In this document: piece by piece, positions 1-12,300 of the stretch | Numbering within the stretch: the first letter of the stretch is position 1 | Layout: every line of letters starts with the position of its first letter | DNA from: Rhododendron vialii | Lineage: Eukaryota > Streptophyta > Magnoliopsida > Ericales > Ericaceae | DNA: 64,000 nt | Assembly (NCBI RefSeq): GCF_030253575.1 | Contig: NC_080568.1 | Coordinates: 26,737,001 to 26,801,000 of the forward strand | Direction of reading: 5' to 3' | Position numbers and translations under genes: made by a program | The notes under the pieces: model-generated | Seen by the model: only the letters and a program-made list of their open reading frames with translations | Databases searched by the model: none | Told to the model about the DNA's origin: nothing

Positions 1-375
1 GCAGGTGTTGCCGAGTGAGCATGCTATGCGTGACGAAGGGTGTGAAGCGAAATCCCACGTCACTTGGTTACCGAGTTAATGTAAAGTATATAAGCATGAG
101 GGCACCCTCACTTCAAGAGCTAGCTTTTGGGTTGAGTTCTATGCAAGACTGTGTAGCATGAACATTTTGCAAATTCAACACTTTTTTTTCCCACTACGTA
201 CATGCAGGTGCATCCATATGAGTGTAAACGTCGTTGTCTGTGTCCGAGCTTTTCAGGCTTGCTGTGTTGATTTTCTCAGCGAAATATGGCATCAGTGTCT
301 TGTGATCTGAGCGTTTTCTCCTCAAATATGTTCTGGATCTGGATCCCTGACTTTATTGCTTTACATGATTTGCAG
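1..375 (+). other. Intron sequence upstream of the first visible SPPA exon
   Basis: No exon of the SPPA family is recognisable here. The stretch ends in an AG acceptor at 374-375, directly before the exon that begins in the GKFIVGY motif. I take it as the 3' part of an intron whose donor is outside the window. Confidence 0.6.
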
Positions 376-3300
376 GAAAATTCATTGTGGGTTATGTTCC
401 TGTCTGTGGAGAGAAGGAGTATTACCTTGCATGTGCTTGTGAAGAGCTATACTTCCCTCCAAGTGCTTATTTTGCTTTGAATGGGTTGGCCGTTCAAGCG
501 TCATTCCTTGGAGGTAAATTTCTTTAACTGGTCGAAGTGTTCAACTCTCAAGCGCATTTGACAAATATATTTGGCCCTCAATCTACCAATTGACTTCTAT
601 TTCTTGATTTTCTTAGGACATAGAATCTAGTGTCTGTTATTGTATATTTGTATCTATGTTATGTATTGTTGTGAGTCTTGTGACTCAATCATAGAGTGAA
701 GATTATCTCTATTAGATTGATGACCACCGACTCAACTAAAAGCTTAAGAGACAGTGGTAACTTTATTATTTATACCTTTAACATGCCCCCTCACGTGTAG
801 CTAGGCTCTCCTCCATAAGCGTGCTAAACACGTGTGAATATTTTAACATTAGGTAGGCAGTGAGATTCGAACACAGGATCTATTGCTTGCTCTGATACCA
901 TATTAGATTGTTAACCACCAACTCATCTAAAAGTTTAAGCTGTTAGAGAGAGTGGTAACTTTATTATTTATACCTTGAACAATCTCGACTAATACACAGG
1001 TTTTATTTTATGACATGCCTCTTGGGATAGATAACATGTACATCTTATGGGTTGCTTTAAGCAACTTATGTTGCTAGTATGAGTGTGGATGAAATGTGGG
1101 ACATATATAATGGCTGATCTTAGTTGCATAAACCAACCATATCTGGCTATTTCATAAGAAAACCCTGATATGGCTTGTGAAGCTTACAGGAACCACATTA
1201 TGAAGGGAACAATATCATGAGTGGCATCTCCTAGTTGCATCCACACACTACTTTTGAACTACTTCTTGAGTCTGTCTAGATTCTTGATCGGTTAAGGTAT
1301 TCCATGATTTTGTAATTGGGACGCAATTATATGTGATTTACTTATATAACTGTATAATCGAATACGTATAGTTTGACGACTCCCCAATGTGCCCGTTTTG
1401 TGACGTATACTCCTCCTAATTACCGCATTGACCGATCTACAAGAAGACTTGTCGCTACATCTTTATAGCTAGCACTTGGGAGAAGTTATGCGGTGACAAA
1501 TAAATTTTCCTCTACTTGCAAAATGGAGCTTTACTTTGCTTCACCTATGGCTCATTGTTAATGTTTAATTACAGAGTGACATCAAAAATTGTTTTCACAG
1601 GTGTCCTTGAGAATGTTGGAGTTGAACCACAGGTGGAAAGAATTGGGAAATATAAAAGTGCTGGTGATCAACTAATACGCAAGAACATGTCTGAAGAGAA
1701 CTGTGAGATGCTGACTTCATTGCTTGATAATATTTATGGTAATTGGCTGGATAAAGTTTCTCATGCCACAGGTCAGTTCGTCTGCTTTCTTGTGCTTTGG
1801 CTTGATCCTCATGGGCTATACTTAATGATGGGGTTCAAAATTTTTATTCAGGAAAGGAAAGAGAGAATATTGAAAATTTCATAAATGAAGGAGTTTATCA
1901 AGTAGAAAAGCTGAAAGAAGATGGCTGGATTACAAATATAATGTATGACGATGAGGTACAGAATAAGTTTCAATATTGGGGCATAGAATTTTTGATTGGG
2001 AAATGGTTTACTTTCTGTCACTAATGAATTTAGGCATCTCATGAGTGAGACAGTTCTTTACTAGAAAATGGTAATACCTTAGCAATTTACATTTTGAAAA
2101 GCACGTTCCAAAACATGGTGTAATATGTTTTCAAGACTATGGTTTTACGGATCCCAAAGGTTTTTCCAATATACTTTTAAAAAAAATCTAGAGAAAGTGA
2201 AGCTCTGGCTAGACAAAATTTCTTTTATATGTTTCGATGATTCAAAAAATATACTCCCCCTGTCCCTAATTGTTGGTCCACTATTCTAGTTTGGGATGTT
2301 AATGTTTGTCCCTAGTGGAAAGTCAATCCAAATGCTATTTGTTCTGCAAGGTTTTTAATTTTCGATCCATGGAAGGAATCCTTGGAAATGATGGTTATGA
2401 AAAAAAATCGCGTAGATAGTAACTCTTGGCAGAGATATCAAGCAAGAGTATATATGATGAAGTAATGGTAACAACAACTATAATAGTACCCATATAATCC
2501 CTAGTCAATGGGGGTATGGGCGAGGGAGGGAGGACCGAAGACAGTCCTAACTTTCGGAAAAAAATACACAAAGTGGGTGCTCTTAAAAAGTTTACCACTT
2601 AAATAGCAGCCCCGGTACCTCCAAAAGTTGAGGAAATCAAAGGATGTTAATGTTGTGGAACCATGCCCCAAACCATGGCCGAAAGCCACGACAGGCCTAC
2701 TGGCCTAGAGAGACGATTCCTTGTTCCATTCAATCAAAATCCAGAGCATTAGTAATGCACAACAATACTTGCTCAAGTAAAATACGTAACACATATTTTC
2801 TCTAGTACTTAGTATAAACATAAGATTGATTTATATTTGTTAAAACAATGTTTGTGGTTGACGCGGACTACAAATAATAATATTGTCTTGTATCAACAAT
2901 ATTCTTATGGTCCAGTCGCCCGGATTTTCTTATGGTCCGGATTTCTCATTCCCAATCGATTTGCGATGATCCGAGCCGCTCAATGTGTTCGGAACGTGAT
3001 TTTAAGGGTACCCATGAGAAATCAGCAAAAAAAATGATCGGTAAAGGCTTGATCTGAGCAGTTTTTTACTGAACCGTTCAACAAAAAACTGTTCGGATCA
3101 GGCCCTTCCCGATCATTTTTTTTGTTGATTTCTCGCTGGTACCCTTAAAATCACGTTTTGATCACATTGAGCGGCTCGGATCATCGAAATTCGATCGGGA
3201 AATGGGAGGTCCGGACCGTAAGGCGTCCGGACCTGAAAACAATTGTGATCCTTAACGCTCCTCTCAGCGTGCTCTCAAACAAGGAGCTTCTGTGATCCTA

Positions 3301-6300
3301 AGCTTCCCCGCCCTCGTTTCGTGCAACTGAGATTGTATTAGCAGTATATATTTTAGCATGTCAGTGACTAACATTTAGGTTTTATGAACCATCAGTGTTT
3401 ACCAGATGAGTAGGTTTGCTTACTATTTTGTCTACCGCTTACCTTTACAGTGAAACTGTGTTATCAAAACCTAAGAATTTAACTTCTTTGTCGAGACTAA
3501 TATGATGTTGAGATAGCTTTTGTCTTATGTACATAGGTTATGTCAAAGCTAAAAGAGAGACTAGGAATTCAGGAGGACAAAAAACTTCCAGTAGTTGATT
3601 ATAGGTAATCTTTGTGCTTTCTCCTTCCCTTATCTGTCCATCTGGTGAGGATACTGTTTTTGGGAAATTGTACTTTTTTTTAACATAGTATTGCAGCTGT
3701 TTGGAGAGTCTGAATTTTCTCAAGTATACTTGGTATTTCTGATTTTTGAATCAACTATTAATGTGCTTACTCGTATGTTACTACAACAATAATATGGCCC
3801 ATGTAATCCCCAATCGACGGGGGCATGGGCAGGGAGGACCAGAGATAGACCTAACCTTTGATAATAGAATTTTCTTTAAAAAAAAAAAAAGTTGCTGCTC
3901 TCAGAAAGTTTTACCAATGAAACAGCGGCACCCTGATACATCAAAAAATTGAGGAACTCAAGGGACATTATGCCATGGAACAAGGCCCCCCAATCAAAGC
4001 CGGAAGGCATCGAAGAGGGCATGCCTAAAGACCTGATTCAATTTCTTTGCTCAATACCATTCTATCTTCATTTAAAATCCAGAGCATGAGTGATGCAAAA
4101 GAGCTTACTTAAATGTTACTGCTGCACTTAAATTTCTTTGGTATGTCATTAAATAGATGCAACGTGGTTGGCATTGCAAGCTACCAACTTTGAGCTTACA
4201 AGAATTTCTTTCCCTATAACTCCAGGAAATACTCTAGAGTTAGGAAATGGACCCTTGGTTTATCAGGTGGCAAAGACAAAATTGCCATAATCAGAGCCTC
4301 AGGAAGCATTAGTAGGGTACGGGGTTCATTCAGTGTATCTAGTTCTGGCATTGTTGCTGAGCAATTTATTGAGAAGATCCGTAGTATAAGAGGTAGGCTT
4401 TATCTACGTAAGTCATATTGATTCAATGAAGTATGTAATGAACAGTTGTTTTCTGCTACTGTAACATGTTCCCATCTGAAGATAAAATTCTGTTAATCTG
4501 TGCAAAGATTTTTTAGACTTAAGTCTGTTAATTGATGTGTTATCCTTCTAGTTATTCCACCTTTCAACTTCAAGTTGGATGTTTCGATTAAGCTTTCCGT
4601 GTTCCAACGCAAGGGGAATTGTTGAAGATACATCTCATATAATATGTATATAGTTTGTTTTTATCTAAATTACTTAAAGTTACCAATATGTTGCAATTCT
4701 ATGTGATTTAATCCTATAGTTGTATTATTGAAAATACAATACAAGTGTCATTGATGTAAACAACTGATGGAAGAGCGAATGCTAAAGATTTTTTTTTCAT
4801 AAGTAATTAATTCTGTTAGATACCAGGCATTAAAGGAATGCCGCCCATAGACAAAAACAATGGGTTACAAAAAGGCCCTATACCTTGCCAAAAGTTCAGA
4901 TGAAACCAATCTATGAATTAGTCAAGGGAAGTATTACATTCCCCCTTGTCCCATTTATACAAGCTGCTAATCACAAAACTCTTGATCCTAAATAAAGGAT
5001 TAGCCACCCCTTCAAAACATCTCGAGTTTCGCTCATGCCGTATTATCCACATCAGACAAAGAGGGATCATGGCCCAAACACGTTTCTTTCTTTTTCCCAC
5101 TCTAGCACCTCTTCATGCAATTAAGAGCTCCATAACATTCCTCGAGATGGCCCACGTCAACCCAAACCAAGAAAGCACCAAAGTCCAAAGCTCCCACGCC
5201 ACCGGACAATGAATGATAAGATGATCAACCGTTTCCGCATCCTTTTTGCACATGGAATACCAGTTGACAATAATCCTCTTCCTTCGAATTAAATTGTCAA
5301 TCGTAACAAACTTACCTTGTGCCGCACACCATCCAAAAAAGCTCACCTTCAACGGAGCCTTGGTCTTCCAAATTTATCACCAAGGGAAAGAGGGATTACC
5401 TCCCCCACATAAAACTTGATGGTAAGACTTCTCTTGAAAAGACCTGTCTTAGAAAGATTCCATGCAAACCATACACTCTAGAAAGCAAGCCCAACAATGC
5501 CTCCTCCTCCCAATCATGCACATCCCTATGCAAGCATTATCCCACACTATAACACCATCATGATATTGAAGATAATCCGAAACAGATGCATTCTTATCAA
5601 TAGCCATGCAATAGATACTCGGGAAATCATCCCTCAACCTTACTTCCCCGCACCACATGTGGTTCCAAAACTTCACCCTTCTACGGTCGCCCACCTCCAA
5701 ATGAGTATGTCTCATAGAAGCCTCCCGCCCATTCATTATGCCCCTTCAAAGCCCCACTCCATGCGGCAAACTCACATTAAGGGAAGACCACTCTCCCTAT
5801 CCACACCCATACTGTTACAGCTTGTCCCTTATCGGTTAATTATAACCTCTTGTCCCACATCGGTTAAATATAACCTCCAAACCTAGTATATGAGTCTGGG
5901 CGGCCTCTCTACTCATTGCCAATTGGTTTTGAGTTGGATGCTTTAACATGGTATCAAAGCTAGGTTTTCGGAGGCTTTGGACAAGACTTTATGTCGTGAT
6001 GGATGGTTCCCCCTTTGTTTTTCGTTGATAGTTGATTGTTTGAATTGTCTGTTTACCTCACCACATGCGAGTAAAGGGTCGCACGTGCGGGAGAGTGTTA
6101 GAGCTTGTCCCACATTGGTTAATTATAATCTCCAAACGTAGTGTATGAGCCTGGGCAGCCTCTTCCCTTACTGCCAATTGGTTTTGAGTTGGATGCTTTA
6201 ACATATACTTCGCTACCGCCACCTTCCTCCACCTCTCTCCCTTTCACACGCAAATCCCCACCACTTTTCACCCAGCAAAGCTTGATTAAATAGCTTTAAC

Positions 6301-9300
6301 CTTCTCACTCCCAATCCTCCCTTTGGCGCACAAACTGTATCCCAAACAACTAAATGATACTTAAACTCCTCTCCCAATCCTCCCCAAAGAAAATCTCTTT
6401 GTATTTTCTCAAGTCTTTTACCGAAGCCGGAATAACGAACAAGGACATAAAATCAGTGGGCAAGCTTGAGAGCGTATTTTTAATTAACGTTAATCTACCT
6501 CCTTTTGGAATATAGTGCCGCTTCCACCCCACTAATCTCTTTTGAAATCTTACCACCACTGAATCCCAAATTGCCTTTGATTGTAGAGGCTTGTTGGGTT
6601 GTAGATGTAGGTCTTACGATGAACCATGGAAGTTCTGTATCTACTTCTTCAAAAAATTTCTATCTAAAATTTGAGGAAGATACATTATCATTTGTAGTAA
6701 AGAAGTTTATGGTTGGGGGGATTCGGACCAACATCTCTGGTTATGAAGGTAAATATCTTCCCAATTAGACGACGTAATCACGTCCCGGTGTAGAACTTGG
6801 ACTGATGATATGGTTCTCATCTATGCTAACTTTGTGATAAGTAGCAGTAATCTTTATGGCTTTGTCTTTTGTTTGTTTCTCAGTTTCACTGAGAAAAAGT
6901 TTATTTGGAGTAGAACAACTCAAGTGATTAGTGTAGTATACTAGTATGCAGAAGCCGCAAAACCAGTTCTGTGGCACCTCTTGGTCCTTGAAACTTGAAA
7001 GCACCACAATGCTCACAAAAACAGTCTCGTAATGGGCTCAGGGTCGGTTAGGTTAGGTTGTTGAGGTATGAAGCTCCAAACCAATCAGTTTGGGGGAAAA
7101 AACTTTTATACCTTTCCCAACTGAGTGGGTTTGGTCAGGTCGGGGATTTTGGGGCGTTGAGGTGGGCTTCAACATCCAACTGTACAAAGAATGCAAATCA
7201 AACGACTGGATTTCTTCAGCTAAATCAAACACCAACACTACCGAAAACAAAAGAAAAATGGACAGATCTAAACACCTTCAACAACAACTGCACCTAACAT
7301 CTTCTTCCTCACTTCTTTCAATTTCTTCTTCTTCTTCTTCTTCAGAAAGAGAGGTCTGGGGTTGAACTTTTGAGCCCCAAATGTTAGATATTAGTGTGAT
7401 ATGTACAGGCTGTTGGATTGGAGTAAAGATGGATGGCTGAGATTAAAACTCTATGGGGGGAAAGTTTAATTTCTTAACGGAGTCGGGGTCAGGTAATTTC
7501 CATGTAACCGAGACCAAATCGAAAACAGAAAAATATTATTTTCGAAATCAAAACGACCAAACTGTTAGCTTAACCTACTGAACCCTGAATTTTTCGGGAG
7601 GTTTGGTTGGTTATAATTTCAGGCATGACATAAATAAAAGTATTATTGAAATAGCAATGAAAGTTATTGTTTAGAAGGCTCAAATGCATGTTCAGACATT
7701 CAATTTGTGAAGATTAAGTTTACATGGTTTACACATGTGCTTTACATTTTTATGTTTTGTCGTTCTCGTTAAGTGGCTTATACATGTTATCATTGTTATG
7801 GCCTACTTGAAGTGCTTTAATTGAAATCTTTTTGTTCTATTTGTCAAGTTAGAGTTAAATTTTTGGCCTATTCATATTTTCGCATTCCTTTTTTCCACCT
7901 GCTGTTAATTACTCTTGTGTCTAGTTTACCTTGTCTTATGTTGAAACGGTGCTCCTCCGGTTGATGTTGACCTTCATTTTTCAGAGTCAAAATTGTACAA
8001 GGCTGCTATCATCCGAATTGATAGTCCTGGAGGTGATGCTCTTGCTTCAGATTTGTAAGTGTTTTACCAAGCAAATTTACTTAGTCGAGACGTGATATGG
8101 TTAATGATCCAAAGAGACAATTCGCAAATCATCATCTTTTACGAATTTCTTAGGTGCACAATTGCAGAGGAACTGCATTATATTTCTTTGACTTGAACTT
8201 CTTATCCTCGTCGTTATGAGTTCATGGCTACTCAGGTTCACCATTTACCTGTTATTAAGTGCGCACTAGTATTTTTGACTGCATCTCCCCTTGATTTTCA
8301 TGCAACTTTGAGTTGTCCCACATCTTCGCATGTCTTTATAATGTCTCCTATCTCCTCTAGGGCATAATTCTTTTTCCCAATAGAATTTATAGCTTCTTCT
8401 CTCAAATGCAACTTGTGATAACATTTGCAGCCATTAAAATCTAAAGGCTTGATGGACTTGGAGGTAATTCACAAACGAGTCCCGGGATAAACTTGCTCTC
8501 ATACAGAAAGTTTTGATAATATGATGCAATAATAACGGGATAACAAAGAGAAATTAGCAACTGGTACTTCCAGAAATATTTAGGTGGATGGTTGAACACC
8601 CAAAAAGTAATAACATTTCGAGCTATTTAAACAAATTGTAACTAAATGAACAAGACAAGGTGGGGAAAAAAGCAAAAAAAAAAAAAATGCACGTAGCATA
8701 ACCAGAGTCCAAGCCTTATGTTGCAATCTTCAGAGGATGAGAAGGCTCAGATCTTGATGTTGGGAACCAATGAATTGAGGGACCTACTTAAGCAAAAGGC
8801 ACGGAATGGAGAATGGAGATGTGGTAAGAAGCTTCAGGAACATTCTGTTATCCTGATATGCCATGTGGAGGGGGGTGGGGTAGGTGCCATTCCCAGTTTC
8901 AAACAACTTTTTTTACACTAATATAAATGATTAGATACTTATGGTATCCAACCAACTTGATATTTTGTAGAGATAATAGGGAGGTCGCGATTTAGAAAAT
9001 GAACTGTTCGGATCATGACAATATTGTCTCAATAGCTTTCATTTGATGACCACAAGAGAGTTGGACAGACTCTATTCTTTTTAACAAAAGACAAAGCCGG
9101 GCATAAAGCCCAATTATATGATTTTACACTTAACCTTTCTCTTCGCACTTTTACGTGCAACATGCATCAATAAAGTGTACTGCACCGAATAGAGCCACTC
9201 CCGAATTCAAATCCTGGGTATGCTAGAGCTTATCATATCTAACACAGAAAAGTGATGCAACAGATTGGTGAAAAGGCTTCGGACAAATTACCTAGTTGTA

Positions 9301-12300
9301 GAGATCAAGGGGTTTAGGATATTTCTTGCTTGAGCAGGAGAGCCACTTTTTGTGCTAGAAGCTAGACCATGAAAGAATGAAGTAGCAGAGTTGGTGGAGC
9401 TGACATTTGGTCAAGGGATGATGGAGCTGACACGTAACTAGTAGCAGAGTTGGTGGAGCTGATACCCTCTGAGGGCCCGTCTGTGTGACGGTAGTAATAT
9501 TGAAGGAATGTAGTCCTATAGTACATGTAATCTCATTAGAGTCAGTGGATTATTAATACCACACCCCCATGGTATCATATATCTCACACTTTGTTGGTTT
9601 ATATACCTGGACTATTAGCTTAGCTAGCGTTCCGGGAGAATATTGTCATTTGTCAGTTCATAACAATCTCTGTAAAGCAAGGGGCAAAGCTTCTACAACA
9701 AGGATGTTAATCAGGGCTGTTATAATCTTAACCAAGCACCAGATATGTGGTTCCCTTTGATATATAATACAATCTGATGCTCTTATCCAATCCAAAAACT
9801 GGAGCTTATATATATAGATAGAGAAAACCAAGTGTTCTTCTTATGGGCTACAAGTCCTTCGAGGGAGGATGGGGTCCGTACGTTGACCAAATTCTTGCAG
9901 CAACTATTCACTCCAGAGTGCTGGTGCTACTTACAGTAATCACAGTGTTGCTCGGGTGTCAAAGGGCATGGCTCCGTGATGTGCAGATAGCCCAAAAAAG
10001 GCCTTTTGTTATTGGCTATATTATACGGACATATCATATTAGTCATCGTATTCATACTGGCATGTATGGACACGTGGTCTACATGATGGCATGTCACGTG
10101 CCGCATCTTGTTTTTTACTGCTTTTCTTTTTATTAGACAAAATTATGGACATAACTTCCATACGTGTCCTCTGTGTCTAGATAATATCACAGAAACTTGG
10201 GGTCTTGCGTGCAGCATACCGTGCCTAGCCAAATCTTGGGGCAAAAAATATTAATGTTAGTCAAGTTGGCTGGTCCTTCACATAATATTGAGATATCATG
10301 TGATGCAGATGAGAATTGCACGTGTATTCTAAGAAATGTAATTGCATTTCAAAATTATGTTGGGTCTCCTAAATAGATTTGATATTTCCAATTTCTATTA
10401 CTCCTACAGATAGGGTAAAGTGCACGAAATATCAGACTATAAAGTCGAAGGGCATGAGAAATTCTTGTGATCTCACATAGTTGGTTAAGCAGTTTTGGTG
10501 TATGTTCACAGAATGTGGAGGGAAATCAAGCTTCTGGCTGCATCAAAACCTGTCATTGCATCAATGGGGGATGTGGCGGCTAGTGGAGGATACTACATGG
10601 CAATGGGAACGGGGGCTATAGTTGCAGAGAATCTTACCTTAACAGGATCAATAGGAGTTGTTACAGGTGAACCTAGCCATTCATCGGTTATGTTTCTAAT
10701 GTTTTATGGTTTTTGAAATTCAATGAAGAGATTAACATTGTAGTTATGTAAGATACTTAGCACTATATGATGTTTATTTTCTGGTTGTGCTCATCTTTAG
10801 TTTTCTTTCCAACTTAGTTATGACCAACTGATGTGACAGAATATTTAAATCTAGAGGTTTAAGTACACAGAACCACTAAAAATGATTCATCAAGACGAAA
10901 TAGAGCAACGAATCATGGTTGATATGAATATCTTCTGAAAGGTTGACAATTTTGTTGTGTTCAGTTGTGTCGTTATGCCAGTTCTGAGAATGTTTATGCA
11001 TTTATCGTGGAAACATTATATGATCTAACCACTTTTGATAGCATATATTAACCTGTTGATGAGGTTAACTAAAGAGGCTGTTGAAACTGAAAAGACCTGT
11101 CTTAGAATTATATGCCTACTCAACATAATGGTTCAAACTGATACTTTGTAGGCCCAGTAATCGTAGACATTCAAATGTATAGGCAAGCTGCTTAAAACTA
11201 GGAAATGAAATGAAGCTGCAAAGGAGAGGATTTGTGGCATTATCATGAAAATTATCATGAAAATTTGAGATTTTGCACAATTTAGTAGAAGAAATGGTCT
11301 TTCTTTTATAGGGTTAAAGTTTTCTAGTATGCTTATACTGCAAAACATAGATGCTAATGTTAAATGGTATCCTGAAGGAAACCTATTTCCGAGGTTATGT
11401 CTTTATGTTTCGGTATTTGTGCTTGAAGGGAAATTTAACTTGGGTAAACTATACGAAAAGATCGGCTTTAATAAGGAAATCATATCAAGGGGAAGATTTG
11501 CTGAACTTACTGCAGCTGAACAGCGCCCATTTAGGTGAGAACCCCCTTCGAGTCTGTAATGATACACATACTTGTGTTTTGTAAAGAAATGTGTTTGTGG
11601 CCTCTAAGAAGTTACCTTCAATGGTCGAATACTAAGAAGCACAGACGCTTAAAAGACGGTGGTGTGTCCGTGTCGGACACCAACATTCCTCACACACACT
11701 TGGACACATGTCAGATACTCTTTTTTTCGTGTCCATAATAAGTAAATAAAAATATTTTATTTCAAACATGTGTGCGATACTTTTTCTGCAACGTGTCCAA
11801 CGCTTCTTTGGTGACTGTGTCTAAGAAATGAGTATTTGATTAGTAGTTATTGGACACTTGTTAAAATGTGATTTTCAATGATTTCGGAATTTGACACATC
11901 TCTATGACATTCGAAGTTGGAAAATTGTAATTCTATGACTGATCATATTTCAATTCACTTGAAAATCTGTAAAGATGTCTGGAGAATTCCTAATCGTGCC
12001 CATGCCCTATTTTTCTAAGGAATTCTCACGTATCATGTTGACTAGATACTTCATAATGTGTTATATATCATATCATGTATTATATAATTTGGGTTGTATA
12101 CTTGTGGTTATATGATACTTCATAATGTGTTACATATCTCTATGTATGTACTTCTTCTTTTTTTGCCACACGGTAGTATGTTGGTATGCTAGATTTCAAC
12201 AAAGGGGTCGACCGTTGCGCCATCAACTCAAACCCACGACCTGATTGGTGCTTTCTAGGTCTTTATTTTTTTGGGGCCTAGCCCTATGGGTGTTGGTGGG

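Noticed and set aside
2258..2320. CTCCCCCTGTCCCTAA, like the end of a mariner-type MITE
   Set aside because: No matching inverted end with a TA flank was found within several hundred bases. At most a fragment.
8718..8921. Plus-strand ORF of 67 codons in a SPPA intron
   Set aside because: Reads weakly like protein at its start, but I find no family, no splice partners and no repeat copy. Not called.
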